Below, one piece after another: positions 6,413-15,877 of a stretch of DNA of 64,000 nucleotides. Source of the DNA: Bacteroidales bacterium UBA1205 (GTDB taxonomy: Bacteria; Bacteroidota; Bacteroidia; Bacteroidales; WCHB1-69); NCBI GenBank assembly GCA_002309615.1, contig DBXT01000067.1, positions 1 to 64,000 of the forward strand, in the 5' to 3' direction. The notes under the pieces were generated by a model. That model made no database searches and had not been told where the DNA came from. It was given only the letters and a program-made list of their open reading frames with translations. The position numbers were made by a program, and so were the translations under genes. The stretch's first letter is position 1, and every line of letters starts with the position of its first letter.

Positions 6413-8523
6413 CGATTCACCATCACTTTCTTGGTAACGGTGAATGTATCTCCCTTCACACGCACCATATATATTCCTTGTGACAAACTGCTAACATCTA
6501 TATGGCTGACATTTTGTTGCTGCTTTAGCAGTTGGCCGTTTAAAGAATATACTTCCACTTCGTAAATACTATTGATACTATTGATATAAAGCATATCGCT
6601 TGCCGGATTAGGATATACCTCTACATACACTTGCGGATACTCGCTTATTTGCGTATATTCATATTTTTTACCCACTACCGGACGTATCATAGGCGTTCCT
6701 TTAACAAAACTATTTTGCCAACCGGAAGCCGTACGATAAAATACATGCGAAGATGCGTCTGTATTTTGGTCAAAACCTATATTCAAAAACCGCGAACTAA
6801 GGGTTTGATATCCTACATATATTTTGCCTTGAACCGCTTGTGGTTCTTGCAGTTCAAAATGCTGCATCCCGTAAATATCACGGCTGTATTCTTGTTCTAT
6901 TAATTCTTTGTATATCTCATTACCGGGTTTTCCGTTATCATCTTCCCATAGCACCACATTAAATTCATAGGGTGATTCTTCGTTAATAGGGCGATTTACA
7001 TACATGCGTATTGCCCGCAAGGTATCTGCATGGGCCAAAGTGAAATCCATGGCCAGACAGGTGGTATAAGGATATACCGAAGAGGTAACCAAATAACCGC
7101 TTTCGGGAGTACCGTCATCGTATGAAAAATAATTATAAAAGTTTTGCTGATATACAGCCGTATCGTTTTTTGGATTTTGGTCTCCGCTACCGGCTTCTTT
7201 AAATATATGGTACATGGTGATGCTCAAACTATCATTGGTTACCGAAGGGAAGGTAATGTTAGCCAACTGAGGTGTAGCGTGCGGAGCATAAGTTTGGTAT
7301 CCGCTACGGAAAAATGGATCTATATTGTACGACCCTCCCGAATAACTGCCTATCAAATTTTGCTCTTCATCCAACACCCTTTGCTCGTAAGTGGTGTTTT
7401 TGGTAACGTTGTACAAATTGGTCAATTTAGTAGCAAACGCTGTTTTTAAATGGGAACTGCTATTAACAATAAAATGAGACCACGGCATGGCTGTATATTC
7501 TTTGAGCAAAGAACCCGGATTTTCTGCAAAGGCCACATCATCTATTGCTGTATCTGCCATTGAACGCATTCTGTTGAGGCGTACATAATCTATTATCCAA
7601 AAATCCACATTACCGGCCCATGCTTCATCGCTCTCATATTCCAAAGAAGCAATATTTCTAAACCGGAATTGGAAACCTGCATTCAAATATTTTGCATCGT
7701 TTATCGGTATCAACACTTGTTTGCAAATAGTACCGTAAAGTTTTTCAAATTCTTCCAAACTCATGCCGGGCGAAGCCCATACTCTCTCCCATACCATTTC
7801 CATACACAATACCGAATCGCAAGGCACTTCTATGACATCACCCGGATAATAATTGCGGTCGGCAATTATGTAAATATTGTTATTACACATGCTTATTACA
7901 GTATCTCCCACTATAATGGTATCTGCTACACTTTGCATATCGGTAATATAATATAATAAGGCGGTGTCACCGGTTTGGTAACCAAACTCCAAAATAAGCG
8001 AATCTTTTACCTCGGGAGCATCACCTAAACGCTCCCATGCCTTGCCTTTGCCGCCTCCGGGCTGGAAATAAAAACTAAAATACAAGGAATCGGACAATTC
8101 CATAGCACGTTTCAAGGGAGTAAACACAGTATCCAACCGGATGGGTCGAGATGCTAATGTATCGGCGGTAAAAGAAGAGGTGGACGCATGTCCGTACAAT
8201 CTGCCGTAATTGTCCACCGCGTCCAAAACAGCCGTGCCTAATGTAGGAGGATTATAAGCAAACCCCATGCTTACATAAGCATAATTATCTATCCACAAAG
8301 CCGTGTCGGGATAACCTGTATAATTTGAAAAATCTTCTTCAAAGGGTAATTGTATGGACTGATAAAACACCCCTTGCGCATTTTTACGAACCTTCACAGG
8401 CTGATACCTCTTGCCAGATAAGGTGTCGTTGCCATACAAAACCGTGAGACGTTCTTGTGCTTGCATTGCACCACATGTACATAGCAAGACCCATAATATG
8501 ATGTTTATTTTTTTCATTTGCAC
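6409..8523 (-). CDS. Large secreted protein with T9SS type A sorting domain
   Basis: The 704-residue protein begins with a signal peptide (KKINIILWVLLCTCGAMQAQ) and ends in a type A C-terminal T9SS sorting domain: VYPNPASDMLYI near 627, YSLNGQLLKQ, then LSQGIYMVRV and a basic tail. This domain directs export through the outer membrane by the type IX system. The 600-residue body is rich in Tyr, Asp and Ser, and I recognise no catalytic domain in it. The start is the ATG at 8523, or two codons later. It leads the operon with tlyA and the CPBP protease. Confidence 0.8.
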   Translation of the reverse strand: MQMKKINIILWVLLCTCGAMQAQERLTVLYGNDTLSGKRYQPVKVRKNAQGVFYQSIQLPFEEDFSNYTGYPDTALWIDNYAYVSMGFAYNPPTLGTAVLDAVDNYGRLYGHASTSSFTADTLASRPIRLDTVFTPLKRAMELSDSLYFSFYFQPGGGKGKAWERLGDAPEVKDSLILEFGYQTGDTALLYYITDMQSVADTIIVGDTVISMCNNNIYIIADRNYYPGDVIEVPCDSVLCMEMVWERVWASPGMSLEEFEKLYGTICKQVLIPINDAKYLNAGFQFRFRNIASLEYESDEAWAGNVDFWIIDYVRLNRMRSMADTAIDDVAFAENPGSLLKEYTAMPWSHFIVNSSSHLKTAFATKLTNLYNVTKNTTYEQRVLDEEQNLIGSYSGGSYNIDPFFRSGYQTYAPHATPQLANITFPSVTNDSLSITMYHIFKEAGSGDQNPKNDTAVYQQNFYNYFSYDDGTPESGYLVTSSVYPYTTCLAMDFTLAHADTLRAIRMYVNRPINEESPYEFNVVLWEDDNGKPGNEIYKELIEQEYSRDIYGMQHFELQEPQAVQGKIYVGYQTLSSRFLNIGFDQNTDASSHVFYRTASGWQNSFVKGTPMIRPVVGKKYEYTQISEYPQVYVEVYPNPASDMLYINSINSIYEVEVYSLNGQLLKQQQNVSHIDVSSLSQGIYMVRVKGDTFTVTKKVMVNR

Positions 8524-8677
8524 CTATTTGAAATGATATAACGCACTTCCTGTTTTTTTATTGTATATCCACTCATATTCTTATTGCATTTCTTCCTGTT
8601 TTTTTTTGTTAAAATAAAAATATTTTTAAGCATCCCCTCAAAAAAAACATCGAAAAACTTATGTTTAGAAAAAATGT

Positions 8678-8686
8678 TACATTTGC
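8678..8686 (+). promoter_or_regulatory. -7 box of the TetR operon
   Basis: TACATTTGC fits the TAnnTTTG(C) -7 element. It lies directly before the dyad at 8691-8719 and 52 bases before the tetR-type ATG. Confidence 0.55.
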
Positions 8687-8690
8687 ATTG

Positions 8691-8719
8691 TTAACAAAAC
8701 TGTTAAACATATTTGTTAA
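8691..8719 (+). promoter_or_regulatory. Candidate TetR operator
   Basis: A perfect inverted repeat, TTAACA-AAAC-TGTTAA (8691-8706), is followed by another TTGTTAA half-site at 8713-8719. It sits just downstream of the -7 box, where a bound repressor would block transcription. Self-regulation by the adjacent TetR protein is an inference from position and symmetry. Confidence 0.5.
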
Positions 8720-8738
8720 TGTACTAATAAACAATTAA

Positions 8739-9365
8739 ATGACAAAGAAAAACATCTCCAATAAAACAGAAGAGACCATATTAATGGTTGCCAAAAATGT
8801 ATTTTTGAACAAAGGATACAAAATGGCTACCACTACCGAGATAGCCAATCAAGCTGGAGTTACTCATGCTATGCTTCACTATTATTTTAGAACCAAGGAT
8901 AATCTATTTTCCAAGGTGTTTGAGCATTATGCCAAAATAATGTTAGACTCATTTTCGCTATTTCTTAACGAAGATCATCCTTTTGCGGAAAAAATAGCTT
9001 TCGGGATAGAAGCCCACTTTGATTTTATTGCCTCCAATCCCAAATTACCTTACTTCATTGTGAGCGAACTTATCAACGATAACAATTTTTTCAAACAATC
9101 AGCCAATAAACTGCTCCCTTCCATAAAGAATATTTTTAACCAATTGGAAAACAATATCCGACAAGAAGTGGACGCCGGTCGTATGCAATACATTAGTGCG
9201 CAAGATTTAATATATGATATTATCTGCTTGAATGCATTTGTATTTATTGCTCTACCGGCCTTTAAAAACAGTAATTGCATATCCGAAGAAGAATATTCAA
9301 AATTTATTGCACAACGCAAAGCCGAAAACGTGCAAACCATACTTAACCGTATAGCTGTAAAATAA
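8739..9365 (+). CDS. TetR/AcrR family transcriptional regulator
   Basis: The 208-residue protein has the N-terminal TetR HTH: ILMVAKNVFLNKGYKMATTT followed by IANQAGVTHAMLHYYFRTKD at about residues 29-48. The rest is the helical ligand-binding and dimerisation domain. The gene is two bases ahead of the activase gene and so in the same transcript. By context it probably senses a metabolite, perhaps an acyl-CoA or fatty acid, that controls the activase/dehydratase-like pair. The ligand is unknown. Confidence 0.88.
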   Translation: MTKKNISNKTEETILMVAKNVFLNKGYKMATTTEIANQAGVTHAMLHYYFRTKDNLFSKVFEHYAKIMLDSFSLFLNEDHPFAEKIAFGIEAHFDFIASNPKLPYFIVSELINDNNFFKQSANKLLPSIKNIFNQLENNIRQEVDAGRMQYISAQDLIYDIICLNAFVFIALPAFKNSNCISEEEYSKFIAQRKAENVQTILNRIAVK

Positions 9366-9367
9366 AT

Positions 9368-11173
9368 ATGAAAGAAAATCTCCCGACTTATAACATAGGC
9401 ATAGATATCGGTTCCACCACACTAAAAGTGTGCGTAATGAACCATGAAAATAAGATTATTTTTTCCGACTATCAACGGCATAATGCCAACATAAAGGACG
9501 CCGGTTATTCAATAGCCACTAAATTGTATTGTGCCTTAGGTGATTGCAATTTAAATCTGGTGATGACGGGCTCTGTCGGCATGGGATATGCGGAAAAATT
9601 TGATTTAGGATTTGTTCAAGAAGTGGTTGCCGCCACCGAAACCATCAAGCATCTATATAGCGATGTACACACTTTTATAGACATGGGTGGTGAAGACAGC
9701 AAGATGATATTTTTTGAACAAGGGAAGATTCCCGATATCAGAATGAACGGCAGTTGTGCCGGCGGCACAGGTGCTTTTATCGACCAAACGGCATCACTTT
9801 TGGGCGTAAGCACCACCGAACTCAACAGCTTGGCGGCAAAATCAACAACGATATACCCCATTGCCTCCCGATGCGGTGTTTTTTCTAAAACCGACATACA
9901 AAATTTAATGGCAAGAAACGTCAGCACGGCAGATATTGCCGCATCGGTATTCAATGCTGTAGCCATGCAAGTGGTAGCCTCTTTGGCAAGAGGAATGGAC
10001 ATTACTCCGAAAGTGTTTTTATGCGGTGGTCCTTTTGCTTTTTTACCGGAATTGAAAAAACATTTTATCCGCGTTCTCAATATCAACGAAACCGATTGTC
10101 TGCTTCCTGAAAATGCGCAATTAATACCGGCTATCGGCTGTGCCATATTGGCCGACACGCATAGTAAAAGACCGGTAGAACTATTGCAATTGATCTACGC
10201 CCTGAAATTTGATAAAGGGAGCACTCCTTCCGATTATACGCACCGCTTGGAATGCCTGTTTGCTTCCCAACGGGAATATGAACAATGGCTGGAACACAAA
10301 AAATGCTTCCATGTGCCCAAAGCAAAAATTGACACCACCGTTGCCGCCGACTATTACCTTGGGGTGGACAGCGGTTCCACCACCACCAAAATCATATTGC
10401 TCAATCAAGAAGGGAAAGTAGTATATACCGACTACCAACGCAACTACGGAGATAGTTTTAAAACTTTTAGTCAAGCCATGCTTGCCATGCGAGAAAGTGT
10501 TATGGAACCACAAAACATCAATATAGCAGCAAGTTGTGTTACAGGATATGGTGAAAATCTTCTAAAAACAGCTTTCAACCTGGACTTTGGCATAGTGGAA
10601 ACCATGGCTCATTATTCCGCAGCCAAAGAAGTGGCTCCGCAAGTATCGTTTGTGTTGGATATAGGCGGGCAAGACATGAAAGCCATATTTGTAGAAAACG
10701 GCTCCATTCGCCGCATAGAAATCAACGAGGCATGTTCCTCCGGATGCGGCTCTTTTATAGAAACTTTTGCTAACATGTTAGGATATCCCGTTGCGGAGTT
10801 TGCCTACTTGTCGTGTATGGCCAAACACCCGTGTGATTTAGGCACCCGTTGCACTGTGTTTATGAATTCCAAGGTAAAACAAGCTATGCGAGAAGGGGCT
10901 TTTGTGGAAGATATTGCTGCCGGATTCAGCTATTCGGTGGTCAAAAATTGCCTGTTTAAAGTGCTTAAACTAAAAAACACCTCCGAATTAGGAGAACATA
11001 TTGTTGTTCAAGGAGGCACTTTTAAAAATCACAGTGTGGTGAGGGCATTGGAAAAAATGACAGGACACGAAGTATCCTTTGCAGACATTCCGGAATTAAT
11101 GGGAGCGTATGGTGCCGCTTTATACGCTATGCGTAATCAAAACAAAAAAAATTCAAACCATTCACCCGAATAA
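9368..11173 (+). CDS. Two-domain acyl-CoA dehydratase activase (BadF/BadG/BcrA/BcrD ATPase)
   Basis: The 601-residue protein contains two tandem ASKHA-fold ATPase domains. Domain 1 begins GIDIGSTTLKVCV (residue ~11), with CAGGTGAF near 131 and SRCGVF near 169. Domain 2 begins GVDSGSTTTKIILL near 333, with CSSGCGSF near 456 and TRCTVF near 492. Each domain keeps the two cysteines that, in the HgdC archetype, hold a 4Fe-4S cluster shared by a dimer. HgdC-type activases drive ATP-dependent electron transfer to 2-hydroxyacyl-CoA dehydratases. In many anaerobes this double domain is fused to a DUF2229 region in a ~1400-residue protein. Here the chain stops and DUF2229 is encoded by the next gene. 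The substrate is unknown. Confidence 0.85.
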   Translation: MKENLPTYNIGIDIGSTTLKVCVMNHENKIIFSDYQRHNANIKDAGYSIATKLYCALGDCNLNLVMTGSVGMGYAEKFDLGFVQEVVAATETIKHLYSDVHTFIDMGGEDSKMIFFEQGKIPDIRMNGSCAGGTGAFIDQTASLLGVSTTELNSLAAKSTTIYPIASRCGVFSKTDIQNLMARNVSTADIAASVFNAVAMQVVASLARGMDITPKVFLCGGPFAFLPELKKHFIRVLNINETDCLLPENAQLIPAIGCAILADTHSKRPVELLQLIYALKFDKGSTPSDYTHRLECLFASQREYEQWLEHKKCFHVPKAKIDTTVAADYYLGVDSGSTTTKIILLNQEGKVVYTDYQRNYGDSFKTFSQAMLAMRESVMEPQNINIAASCVTGYGENLLKTAFNLDFGIVETMAHYSAAKEVAPQVSFVLDIGGQDMKAIFVENGSIRRIEINEACSSGCGSFIETFANMLGYPVAEFAYLSCMAKHPCDLGTRCTVFMNSKVKQAMREGAFVEDIAAGFSYSVVKNCLFKVLKLKNTSELGEHIVVQGGTFKNHSVVRALEKMTGHEVSFADIPELMGAYGAALYAMRNQNKKNSNHSPE

Positions 11174-11185
11174 AACACAGACAAT

Positions 11186-13657
11186 ATGAATTTGAACGAA
11201 ATTATCAACGCCAATCAATACGAGTCCCGCTTTGAAACATGCAGCGGTTGCGAAAATCATTGCACCGTCAGAAGATTTACATTTGCCAACGGCAACGAAT
11301 ATTTTTCAGGGAACAATTGTGAAAAAATATATTCCAACCATAAAGAAGTGCAACGAAAAGGCACCAATATGTTTGCCGAAAAATATCGCATGCTGTTCAA
11401 TAGAAAAAGTAATGAAAGCGGTACTACCATAGGCATACCTCGCGGTTTGGGAATATATGAAAACTATCCTTTTTGGCACACGCTTTTCACCTATTGCGGT
11501 TTTAAAGTGGTTCTATCCGATGCCTCTACCAACAAATTGTACGAAACGGGCTTGCGTTCCATTATGGCAGACAACATTTGTTTTCCTGCCAAACTCATGC
11601 ACGGACATATTAACAATCTTATTCACAAAGGTGTCAGCCGTATTTTTTATCCATGGGTGGTGTTTGAACGCAAGGAAGACAAACAATCGAAAAACAGCTT
11701 CAATTGTCCTATCGTTTCCGGCTATAGCGATGTTATCAAAAGCTCTATCAATCCGGCACAAAAACACAACATACCGATAGACGCTCCCGTGATAGCTTTT
11801 AACAACGAACAACTATTGGAAAAATCATGCACTGCATATCTGACAAGCCTTGGCATAAAAAAAAGCACAGCCAAAAAAGCTATTGCTGAAGCCCGAAAAG
11901 CACAAAACGAATACCTGCAAAAGCTCACCGACAGATCCATGGAAATACTCCATAAAGCCACTCAAGAGCAACGTATGGTGATACTTTTGGCTGCCCGTCC
12001 ATATCATATCGACCCCTTGATTGAGCACAAAGTATCCCAATCTATTAGCGACATGGGGATAGATGTTATCACCGAGAATGTTGCCTCCGAGGCCGGAGCC
12101 GATGCTTATAATGAACTTAATGCGTTAAGTCAATGGGCTTATCCTAATCGTATATTTAAAGCCGCTTATTTTACTGGCAACTATCCTCATCCCAATTTGC
12201 AGATGGTTGAACTCACCTCTTTCGGATGCGGTCCGGATGCTTTTATTTTGGATGAGGTGAATTCCATGTTGCGTCGTTACGGAAAAAATCTTACCATACT
12301 TAAAATAGATGATGTCAACAACATAGGCTCACTCCGTTTACGCATACGTTCTATGGTGGAATCGTGCAAAGAAAATTACAATATCCATAAAAAACAAGCC
12401 TTTGTTACCACTAAAACTTTTGAAGTGGAAGACAAAAAACGCACTATCATAGCCCCCTATTTTGCCGAAGGCTACTCCGAATTCCTTCCGTCTGTATTCA
12501 AATATCTGGGATACAATATGATAACCCTGCCTACAGGCAATCAACAAGCAGCAGAAACAGGCCTGAGATATGCCAACAATGATATATGCTATCCGGCCAC
12601 CATAGTGATAGGAAGTATTATCAATGCCCTTCAAAGCGGGCAATACAACCCCGATAACACTGCCGTTATCATCACCCAAACAGGAGGACAATGTCGTGCC
12701 TCCAACTATTACGCACTTATTAAAAACGCCATGGTAAATGCCGGCTTTGAAAAAATTCCTGTAATATCATTGGCTACCGGCAACGGCATCAGCAATACCC
12801 AACCCGGATTTGAAATAAACTATAAAAAGGCGGGTAAATTGATAATACATACCATACTATATGCTGATTGCCTCAATAAATTATATTATGCCTCGGTGGT
12901 AAGGGAAAAAACAAACGGAACAGCCTTGGCTCTACGCCAAAAATACACACAAGCAGCCTTGCCTTTTATAGAGGCCGACAAAAGTAAAGAATTGCTACCC
13001 TTAATCAAACAAGCCGCTGCCGAATTTGCCGCCGCAACAGATAGTAACAAAAAATTACCCGTGTTGGGTATAGTGGGTGAAATATATGTAAAATACAACG
13101 GATTTAGCAACAAATTCGTTGCCAACTGGTTGATAGAACAAGGCGTGGAGGTGGTGCCTCCGGCATTAATCAACTTTTTCTCCACCTCTTTTGTCAACAA
13201 TCATATCAACAGAAAACTGTACATCAAAAAAGAAAAAGTATCCACATGGATTACCGATGCGATATATGCTTATATTCGCTCCGTGATGAAAAAATATGAT
13301 AAGGCCTGTAAAGCATTTCCGCTATACAGAAATTTCTCCAATATATTTGAAGATGCCCGCTTGGCTTCCAACGTTCTAAATTTGGCTGCCGATTTTGGTG
13401 AAGGATGGGGTTTGCCGGGTGAAATTTGCAGTTTAGCAGAACATGGTATACAAAATGTAGTTAGTTTACAACCTTTTGGTTGCATAGCTAATCATATTAT
13501 TTCCAAAGGTGTGGAAAAACGCATTAAACAATTATACCCGCACATAAGCATGCTATTTTTGGATTTTGACAGCAGCACCTCCGAAGCGAATGTTTTCAAC
13601 CGCCTGCACTTTATGGTGGAAAACTGTAAAAAACAAATAGAAGAAAACCGGTTATAA
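11186..13657 (+). CDS. DUF2229 / 2-hydroxyglutaryl-CoA dehydratase-like protein
   Basis: The 823-residue protein has an N-terminal cysteine cluster, CSGCENHCTV (residues ~20-29). A DUF2229-type region begins GIPRGLGIYENYPFWHTLF near 80. Later repeats of dehydratase-like text follow: FGCGPDAF, TQTGGQCRASNYY, and a C-terminal LQPFGCIANHI with nearby LFLDFDSSTSEAN. Multiple conserved cysteines suggest Fe-S clusters. It is the usual partner of the double activase and starts 12 bases after it, so the two proteins plausibly form an ATP-driven low-potential redox couple in the cytoplasm. The reaction of this clade is not established. No acyl-CoA transferase or classical HgdA/B pair is adjacent. Confidence 0.8.
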   Translation: MNLNEIINANQYESRFETCSGCENHCTVRRFTFANGNEYFSGNNCEKIYSNHKEVQRKGTNMFAEKYRMLFNRKSNESGTTIGIPRGLGIYENYPFWHTLFTYCGFKVVLSDASTNKLYETGLRSIMADNICFPAKLMHGHINNLIHKGVSRIFYPWVVFERKEDKQSKNSFNCPIVSGYSDVIKSSINPAQKHNIPIDAPVIAFNNEQLLEKSCTAYLTSLGIKKSTAKKAIAEARKAQNEYLQKLTDRSMEILHKATQEQRMVILLAARPYHIDPLIEHKVSQSISDMGIDVITENVASEAGADAYNELNALSQWAYPNRIFKAAYFTGNYPHPNLQMVELTSFGCGPDAFILDEVNSMLRRYGKNLTILKIDDVNNIGSLRLRIRSMVESCKENYNIHKKQAFVTTKTFEVEDKKRTIIAPYFAEGYSEFLPSVFKYLGYNMITLPTGNQQAAETGLRYANNDICYPATIVIGSIINALQSGQYNPDNTAVIITQTGGQCRASNYYALIKNAMVNAGFEKIPVISLATGNGISNTQPGFEINYKKAGKLIIHTILYADCLNKLYYASVVREKTNGTALALRQKYTQAALPFIEADKSKELLPLIKQAAAEFAAATDSNKKLPVLGIVGEIYVKYNGFSNKFVANWLIEQGVEVVPPALINFFSTSFVNNHINRKLYIKKEKVSTWITDAIYAYIRSVMKKYDKACKAFPLYRNFSNIFEDARLASNVLNLAADFGEGWGLPGEICSLAEHGIQNVVSLQPFGCIANHIISKGVEKRIKQLYPHISMLFLDFDSSTSEANVFNRLHFMVENCKKQIEENRL

Positions 13658-13709
13658 AGATTGCTTTTGCAAAAAAACCGAAAAATATTTTCTTGCTGAC
13701 ATCCCCGCT

Positions 13710-14444
13710 CTAAAACACCACTCCTATAGCAAAAGTGAATGCGAACGGATATAAGGATACTTTCTTATCTTCAAATTCCATACGGGTGATTTCTTCTCCT
13801 GAAGACACTTTGATGGTGGATTCGGAACCGCTATTGTTCATTATGTTCAACAAATGGCAATGAACACCTACGCTGAAATGTTCGCCTGCCAAAAAACTAA
13901 TGCCTGCGTGAGCCGCTACCCCGTATGCTAAATTATATTGCAATTTGTATTGATAATCCACCGAACTTACTTTATACGATACCTTTAAAGGTATTCTATA
14001 TAACAAATTACATCCTGCGGACACATCTATAGCCATTCCGGCAGAATGACTGGCATTTTGCAACTTATAGCAAAAACCTATCATAATAGGTATATTCATA
14101 TAATGAACATGTTTAACGCTGCTCTTGGGATATAGTATTTCGTATTTCTTATTCATATCTTGCTTATACGATGTTTTCCACGTATTCCACATGAAATCAG
14201 CATTGATGGAAATCCCCATGGAATGGTCGGTATGTTCTCTTTTTCGTTCCCAAAAACTAATATTTTCATACAAGCCTGCATATACACCTATTTGCTGCTG
14301 GGAAAAATCTTTCGCACATTCCGCATCCGATTTTATCATATAGGGATAATTGCCTCCTACTTTAATGGAAAATTGAGCATATCCTGATTGGGATATAAAA
14401 AACAAACTTAACAATACCACCAATAGTTTAATTGACTGTCTCAT
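13710..14444 (-). CDS. Outer-membrane beta-barrel protein, unknown function
   Basis: The 244-residue protein begins at MRQSIKLLVVLLSLFF, a signal peptide ending near SGYAQ. The upstream in-frame ATG at 14489 would put non-signal residues ahead of it and is rejected. The mature part alternates aromatic and polar residues (GVAAHAGISFLAGEHFSVGVHCHL) and ends YPFAFTFAIGVVF, a terminal beta-strand typical of small outer-membrane barrels such as PorT-like proteins. It is convergent with the dehydratase-like gene. No specific family is recognised. Confidence 0.65.
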   Translation of the reverse strand: MRQSIKLLVVLLSLFFISQSGYAQFSIKVGGNYPYMIKSDAECAKDFSQQQIGVYAGLYENISFWERKREHTDHSMGISINADFMWNTWKTSYKQDMNKKYEILYPKSSVKHVHYMNIPIMIGFCYKLQNASHSAGMAIDVSAGCNLLYRIPLKVSYKVSSVDYQYKLQYNLAYGVAAHAGISFLAGEHFSVGVHCHLLNIMNNSGSESTIKVSSGEEITRMEFEDKKVSLYPFAFTFAIGVVF

Positions 14445-14623
14445 ACTATACTTTTTTATTATATTATTGTTGTTGAAACAAATAAGCATTTATTCTTTTG
14501 ATAAACATTATCCTTATTCCTAAAAATATCGCGGCAAAAATACATTTTTTTCAAATACTTGTACTCCCTTTATATTTTTTTTAATGAACATAAACGGTTT
14601 AATAATAAATTATTCCTTCCTCA

Positions 14624-15877
14624 CTACAATGGCTGAACTTCCTTTTGTGCTTTATAATACAGGGTGGAACATTGTTTTTCATCAAACACCTGCCTTGCAA
14701 CCGTTTGCATTTTTTCAGCAGATACACCGGCATATTTTTTATCTTCTTCATTAATATCTTCCGCTTGAGACATTACTTCAAAAATGGATAAATTCATGGC
14801 CTTGTCTTGCACTGCCAATTCTGCATAGTCAAGTATAGTTTGTGCTTTGTTTTTCACTTTTTGCAACTCATATTCCCGTATCGGCTGCTCTTGTAATAAA
14901 TGCAATTGCTGCTGTACGGCTTGGTCGGCTGTTGTTAAATCTATGCCCGGATTAACATAGCCCGATATTAAAAACAAACCTTCATCAAAAGTACCTAATA
15001 CATAAGCATTCACGGAAGAAAATATTTTTTTGTCGTTGACCAATTTCTGTGTCAGCCTTGCCGAATCGCCATTGGACAATATATCTGACAATAAATCTAC
15101 CGCATAGAAATCCGGATGGGTACGTTTACACATTTTATAAGCCTTATATAGGCAATTGCAAGGAACCTCACGCTCCGTTTCCATAAAACGAGATTGCAAT
15201 TGCGGGGGCTCTTGCGGTAAATTCCGATGATAGGTTTTACCTGCAGGGATACTGCCGAACCAGTGGTTGATCATTCGCTTGCATTCCTCCGTATGGATAT
15301 TACCGCTAATGGTTATTACCGCATTGTTGGGGCGATAAAAAGTATAAAAAAATTCTTTTACTTCTTCCATAGTGGCATCTTGTATATGCTCAGGACTTAT
15401 TCCTATGGTATTCCACCTATACGGATGCACCTTGTATGCCAATGGTTTTAACAATAACATAGCATCTCCGTATGGTTGGTTTAAATACGACTGTTTAAAC
15501 TCCTCTACCACTACATTGCGTTGTACATCAAAACTTTTTACATTGAATGCCAATTCATTCATTCTGTCCGATTCCAAATAAAAAGCTGTTTCAATGTTTT
15601 GTGCAGGCAGAGTAAGGTAATAATTGGTGATATCCACACTCGTAAATGCATTATTATCACCACCTACCCGTTGTAAAACTTTATCATAAGAGGGAATATT
15701 TTTTGAGCCGCCGAACATCAAATGCTCAAACAAATGAGCAAAGCCCGTGCGTTCGGCATGTTCATCTCGAGAGCCCACATTATAACATATATTCACCGCC
15801 GCTATCGGCGTGGTGGAATCGGGCTGGAGTATTACCGTTAACCCGTTGTCTAATTGATACTTTTCAAATGATATCAT
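14624..15877 (-). CDS. M16 family zinc metalloprotease
   Basis: The 417-residue protein has the inverted zinc motif in FAHLFEHLMFGG (HLFEH, residues ~46-50), with the second-sphere Glu in VVVEEF near 123. The R/Y region typical of the C-terminal M16 domain is near 282-310. This is the single-chain ~45-kDa form common in Bacteroidetes, which usually pairs with an inactive partner elsewhere. No partner is adjacent and there is no obvious signal peptide. Its start overlaps the GT2 gene stop by four bases. Confidence 0.85.
   Translation of the reverse strand: MISFEKYQLDNGLTVILQPDSTTPIAAVNICYNVGSRDEHAERTGFAHLFEHLMFGGSKNIPSYDKVLQRVGGDNNAFTSVDITNYYLTLPAQNIETAFYLESDRMNELAFNVKSFDVQRNVVVEEFKQSYLNQPYGDAMLLLKPLAYKVHPYRWNTIGISPEHIQDATMEEVKEFFYTFYRPNNAVITISGNIHTEECKRMINHWFGSIPAGKTYHRNLPQEPPQLQSRFMETEREVPCNCLYKAYKMCKRTHPDFYAVDLLSDILSNGDSARLTQKLVNDKKIFSSVNAYVLGTFDEGLFLISGYVNPGIDLTTADQAVQQQLHLLQEQPIREYELQKVKNKAQTILDYAELAVQDKAMNLSIFEVMSQAEDINEEDKKYAGVSAEKMQTVARQVFDEKQCSTLYYKAQKEVQPL

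Noticed and set aside
10209..10513. Open frames overlapping the activase gene on both strands
   Set aside because: They are shadows of the well-supported 601-residue activase, with proline-rich or histidine-rich nonsense composition.
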